This document shows positions 60,622-64,000 of a DNA stretch of 64,000 nt, piece by piece. The stretch comes from Tissierella pigra (lineage in GTDB: Bacteria; Bacillota; Clostridia; Tissierellales; Tissierellaceae). Location: assembly GCF_009695605.1 (NCBI RefSeq), contig NZ_VUNQ01000001.1, forward strand, positions 1-64,000, in the 5' to 3' direction. A model generated the notes under the pieces. That model saw only the letters and a list, made by a program, of their open reading frames with translations. It was not told the origin of the DNA and ran no database searches. Position numbers and translations under genes: made by a program. Positions within the stretch are counted from its first letter, which is position 1, and each line of letters begins with the position of its first letter.

Positions 60622-61242
60622 TTGTTATCTGTAAGAATTAGAAATTTAAGCAAAAGACATTTTCAATCTAATTTTAGTGTATATTTTATTTTAACTATTT
60701 GTTTTATATTAGGTATAATTGCTGGGGCATTTTTAATTAACAGACTGAATTATGAAGAAAGTTTAAAGTTTGCTAACTATTTTAGCTGGATTTTTGAGTA
60801 TATACAAGTAGGAAACTCTAAATCAATAAATATATTTAAATCATCTTTATTCTACAATACAAAGATGATATTAATCATTTGGTTTTCAAGTCTAATTAGC
60901 ATAGGAGTATTAATTATACCATTAATTGTTTCTTTAAAAGGTATAACCATAGGAGTGACAGTTGGTTTTCTAGTTAAAAAATTTGGAATGAAAGGTTTTA
61001 TATTTGCATCATCAGGTCTTTTGCCTCATTATTTAATAATTATACCTGGATTTTTGGCAATAGGTGCATTAGGAATAACTTATTCACTCTATAGTACAAA
61101 AAATAAAAAAGGTAAAGTCAATAATAATATGATAGACTATTCAATTTTAATTTTATTGTTTTTTATAATTATTATATTGGGAGTTTTAATAGAAGGATTC
61201 TTTACTCCTTATTTATTGAATTTAATTCAATTTAAATTATAG
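60622..61242 (+). CDS. spoIIM: Stage II sporulation protein M
   Basis: 206 aa from the TTG at 60622, behind AAAGGGGGA; an upstream in-frame TTG at 60598 has no such site. Five membrane segments. DUF95/SpoIIM pattern: FSVYFILTICFILGIIAGAF, then LIWFSSLISIGVLIIPLIV, KGITIGVTVGFLVKKFGMKG and LLPHYLIIIPGFLAIG. With SpoIID and SpoIIP it drives engulfment in the mother cell. xerD follows. Confidence 0.92.
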   Translation: MLSVRIRNLSKRHFQSNFSVYFILTICFILGIIAGAFLINRLNYEESLKFANYFSWIFEYIQVGNSKSINIFKSSLFYNTKMILIIWFSSLISIGVLIIPLIVSLKGITIGVTVGFLVKKFGMKGFIFASSGLLPHYLIIIPGFLAIGALGITYSLYSTKNKKGKVNNNMIDYSILILLFFIIIILGVLIEGFFTPYLLNLIQFKL

Positions 61243-61272
61243 CTTTTAAAATCACTACAAAGGAGAAGTAAA

Positions 61273-62160
61273 ATGTCAGACAGGATTATGATAGATTATT
61301 TAGATTATATAAAAGAAGAAAAGAAATTGAGAAAAAATACATTAGAAGCATATAGCAGAGATATTTTACAATTCAGGGAGTATCTATTAGAACATGAAAT
61401 CAAAGGATATGAAGATACAAATAAAACCATTATTATTACATATCTAATGAGTTTACAGAAAGAAGGTAAAGCTACATCTACAATATCCAGAAGTTTAGCT
61501 TCCATTAGATGTTTCTTTCAATTTTTATTAAATAATAATATAGTCAAAGAGGATCCAACATTAAATTTAAAATCACCAAAGACAGAAAAAAAAATACCTT
61601 CTATTTTAACTATTGATGAAGTCAATCTTTTATTATCTCAGCCTAAGTCAAAGAATTTTAAAGAAACTAGGGACAAGGCAATGCTTGAATTGTTATATGC
61701 TACTGGTCTTAGGGTTTCAGAGATAATTTCTATTAATATTAATGATATAGATTTAGAGTTAGGACTACTTGCTGTAAAAGAAAATGATGATAATCATAGA
61801 GTAATACCTATTGGTACTTTGGCATTGGAGGCATTAAATAGCTACATTTCCATATATAGACCTAAAGATAAAAGTGATGAAGAACCACTTTTTATAAATT
61901 ATAGCGGTAATAGATTGAGTAGACAAGGATTTTGGAAAATAATAAAACAATATACTAAAAAAGCTAATATAGATAAGATCATAACTCCTCATACCTTGAG
62001 ACATTCCTTTGCAGTACATTTAATAGAGAACGGCGCAGATATTAAGACGGTTCAGGAAATTTTAGGACACTCTGATATATCTACAACACATATATATTCA
62101 TTTGCATCTAATGATGAAGAGTTAAGAGAAGTATATAAAAAATCACATCCAAGAGCATAG
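61273..62160 (+). CDS. xerD: Site-specific tyrosine recombinase XerD
   Basis: 295 aa. SAM-like N-terminal domain (MIDYLDYIKEEKKLRKNTLEAY). Catalytic domain with first Arg in LLYATGLRVSEI, then HTLRHSFAVHLIENGADIK (His, Arg), LGHSDISTTHIYS (His and the nucleophilic Tyr). Resolves chromosome dimers at dif. The neighbourhood spoIIM-xerD-punA-pdp is the Firmicute XerD setting, so it is not a mobile integrase. Confidence 0.94.
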   Translation: MSDRIMIDYLDYIKEEKKLRKNTLEAYSRDILQFREYLLEHEIKGYEDTNKTIIITYLMSLQKEGKATSTISRSLASIRCFFQFLLNNNIVKEDPTLNLKSPKTEKKIPSILTIDEVNLLLSQPKSKNFKETRDKAMLELLYATGLRVSEIISININDIDLELGLLAVKENDDNHRVIPIGTLALEALNSYISIYRPKDKSDEEPLFINYSGNRLSRQGFWKIIKQYTKKANIDKIITPHTLRHSFAVHLIENGADIKTVQEILGHSDISTTHIYSFASNDEELREVYKKSHPRA

Positions 62161-62171
62161 GAGGAAAAGAA

Positions 62172-62990
62172 ATGGAATACATAAATAAAATAAAAGAGGC
62201 AGTTACGTTTATAGCATCAAAAACTACAGATTTACCTAAAGTTGGATTAGTGTTAGGATCAGGACTAGGAAGTCTGGCAGATAAAATCGAAAATCCTACT
62301 ATAATTAAATATACAGATATACCTAATTTTCCTAAGTCAACTGTAGAAGGCCATGCTGGACAGTTAGTAATAGGAAAACTATCAGGTAAAGTAGTTGTTG
62401 CCATGCAGGGCAGGTTTCACTATTATGAAGGCTATCCACTAAAAGATGTTACTTTTCCCATTAGAGTAATGACTAGCTTAGGTGTAGAAAGTCTTATAGT
62501 AACTAATGCAGCAGGTGGTGTAAATACAGAGTTTACTCCAGGAGACTTGATGATAATTACAGACCATATTAATTTTACAGGACAAAATCCATTAATCGGT
62601 GAAAATTTAAATGATTTAGGTCCTAGATTTGTTGATATGTCGAAACCATATAATAGAGAATATATTAAAATGACTAAAGAAATAGGAGAAAAACTAGGAT
62701 TAAACTTAAAGGAAGGGGTTTATATGTGGTTTACAGGGCCTACATATGAAACACCGGCAGAAGTAAAACTGGCTAGAATTGTAGGTGCTGATGCAGTTGG
62801 TATGTCCACTGTTCCAGAAGTAATAATTGCTAATCACGAGAATATTAAAGTTTTAGGAATATCCTGTATAACTAATATGGCATCTGGAATATTAGACCAG
62901 CCCCTTAATCATGAAGAAGTAGTAGAGACTTCCAATAAAGTAAAGAACAATTTTGAAAGACTATTAATAGAAATAATTAATAATATATAA
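62172..62990 (+). CDS. punA: Purine-nucleoside phosphorylase
   Basis: 272 aa, trimeric type. Phosphate-binding LVLGSGLGSLAD, FPKSTVEGHAGQLVIG, MQGRFHYYEGYPL, VTNAAGGVN, the base-binding GPTYETPAEVKL, and GADAVGMSTVPEVI. Splits guanosine and inosine. AGGAGG ribosome site 11 bases after xerD. Confidence 0.96.
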   Translation: MEYINKIKEAVTFIASKTTDLPKVGLVLGSGLGSLADKIENPTIIKYTDIPNFPKSTVEGHAGQLVIGKLSGKVVVAMQGRFHYYEGYPLKDVTFPIRVMTSLGVESLIVTNAAGGVNTEFTPGDLMIITDHINFTGQNPLIGENLNDLGPRFVDMSKPYNREYIKMTKEIGEKLGLNLKEGVYMWFTGPTYETPAEVKLARIVGADAVGMSTVPEVIIANHENIKVLGISCITNMASGILDQPLNHEEVVETSNKVKNNFERLLIEIINNI

Positions 62991-63004
62991 TAGGAGTTGA
63001 GCTT

Positions 63005-64000
63005 ATGAGAATCTATGATATTATTAAGAAAAAAAGAGATGGTTACTCTTTAAGTACTGAAGAAATTAATTATTTTGTTGAAAATTATACAAATGGAAAT
63101 ATTCCAGATTATCAGGCGTCAGCTTTATTAATGGCTATTTATTTTAACAAAATGGATAAAAGAGAAACTTTAGATTTAACAAAGGCTATGATTAATTCAG
63201 GAGATACATTTGATTTATCTAATATAAATGGTATAAAGGTAGATAAGCATTCTACTGGAGGAGTAGGAGATAGTGTAACATTGATATTAGGGCCTATGAT
63301 TGCAGCCTGTGGTGTTCCCTTTGTAAAAATGTCTGGTAGAGGATTGGGGCATACTGGTGGTACTTTAGATAAATTAGAGTCTATTAAGAATTTTAAAGTT
63401 GAATTAAGTAATGATGAATTTGTGAGAAACACCAATGATATTAATATTTCTATTTGTAGCCAGACGGGAAATATTACTCCGGCAGATAAAAAATTATATG
63501 CTTTAAGAGATGTTACGGCTACAGTTGAAAATCTGTCTTTAATAGCTGGAAGTATTATGAGTAAAAAACTTGCTATAGAGTCAGATGCCATAATCTTAGA
63601 TGTAAAAGTTGGTTCTGGAGCATTTATGAAAAATATAGATGATGCTATTTCTCTAGCAAATGAAATGGTTGATATTGGGAATTCTTATGGTAGAAAGACC
63701 ATAGCCATAGTTACAAATATGGATGAGCCTTTAGGTAAAGCCATAGGAAATGCTTTGGAAGTAAAAGAGGCAATAGAAACTTTACAGGGTAATGGACCAA
63801 ATGATTTGTACGAGCTTTGCTTAAAATTAGGTTCTAAACTCCTGCTTCTTGCTAAAAAAGTGGACAAAGAAGAAGATGGAAGAAATATGTTAATAAATGT
63901 TATAAAATCAGGTAAAGCCTATGAGAAATTAATAGAGCTAGTACAACATCAAGGAGGGGACATTTCCTATGTGAAAGATACTGATTTGCTTCCAAAGGCT
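63005..64000 (+). CDS. pdp: Pyrimidine-nucleoside phosphorylase (cut by right edge)
   Basis: 332 codons visible, about three quarters of the usual 433-440. Signature KMSGRGLGHTGGTLDKLESI (the thymidine/pyrimidine-nucleoside phosphorylase pattern with KHSTGGVGD before it). Also SGAFMK-type block VGSGAFMKNIDDA. Converts uridine and thymidine to base plus sugar 1-phosphate. Follows punA by 14 bases (AGGAG site), as in the deo-type salvage operon of Bacillus. No frame break in the visible part. Confidence 0.95.
   Translation, partial: MRIYDIIKKKRDGYSLSTEEINYFVENYTNGNIPDYQASALLMAIYFNKMDKRETLDLTKAMINSGDTFDLSNINGIKVDKHSTGGVGDSVTLILGPMIAACGVPFVKMSGRGLGHTGGTLDKLESIKNFKVELSNDEFVRNTNDINISICSQTGNITPADKKLYALRDVTATVENLSLIAGSIMSKKLAIESDAIILDVKVGSGAFMKNIDDAISLANEMVDIGNSYGRKTIAIVTNMDEPLGKAIGNALEVKEAIETLQGNGPNDLYELCLKLGSKLLLLAKKVDKEEDGRNMLINVIKSGKAYEKLIELVQHQGGDISYVKDTDLLPKA

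Noticed and set aside
61273-62160. XerD as a phage or element integrase
   Set aside because: Neighbours are the standard chromosomal spoIIM-xerD-punA-pdp set and no attachment-site repeats or mobile genes are nearby.

Overview
The window comes from the chromosome of an AT-rich, endospore-forming, probably anaerobic Firmicute of the Clostridia/Tissierellia type. The evidence is the full spoIIIA operon, spoIVB, spo0A, sigK and spoIIM, the Clostridia-type order of housekeeping genes, frequent GTG/TTG starts behind strong GGAGG ribosome sites, and an OLE RNA with its membrane partner OapA. I cannot name the species from the sequence alone.

Layout. 1-475: the 5' part of an IS91-type transposase on the minus strand, cut by the left edge. 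684-2745: the Fe-S operon iscR-iscS-iscU. 2832-7022: a small YtxH-like protein, an AI-2E/PerM-family permease and alaS. 7192-13407: ireB, a membrane-bound alkaline-phosphatase-superfamily protein, a ferredoxin-tailed aldo/keto reductase, ruvX, a DUF1292 gene, fur and rnjA. 13563-20153: queT, mltG, the tRNA wobble-uridine modification pair trmR-trhP, udk, a class B penicillin-binding protein and an uninterrupted sigK. A convergent YhcN-type lipoprotein gene and aroE follow.

21925-37559 is a large type IV pilus locus: pilB-pilT-pilC, a cyclic-di-GMP class I riboswitch with an intrinsic terminator, the major pilin, prepilin peptidase, minor pilins, two PilX-like proteins with long ectodomains, pilM-pilN, a PilO fused to a jelly-roll-like domain and a LysM domain, an S-layer-homology protein with three novel-looking repeats, more minor pilins, and comFB. 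Cyclic di-GMP appears to act at three levels here: riboswitch, the MshEN domain of PilB, and ComFB. The PilO fusion and the SLH protein suggest a wall and S-layer passage made for a Gram-positive envelope.

37570-55264 follows the conserved Firmicute order aroK-aroQ-efp-spoIIIAA-AH-asp23-amaP-nusB-xseA-xseB-ispA-(OLE RNA)-oapA-tlyA-recN-spoIVB-spo0A, but without accB/accC, folD, dxs and argR, which often sit in this row. The OLE RNA has its own consensus promoter, a closing terminal stem and a terminator. spo0A has a sigma-H-type promoter overlapping a 0A box, and the spoIIIA operon has a sigma-E-like promoter.

55390-64000: steA, a SteB/MctB-like membrane protein, a GT2 glycosyltransferase, a MraY-like phosphotransferase, a DUF3866 gene, an ADP-ribose pyrophosphatase, spoIIM, xerD, punA and a truncated pyrimidine-nucleoside phosphorylase gene. 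Almost everything is on the plus strand. No tRNA, rRNA, CRISPR array or prophage was recognised. The only gene-free stretches above 300 bases are 25889-26230 (riboswitch) and 48906-49593 (OLE RNA).
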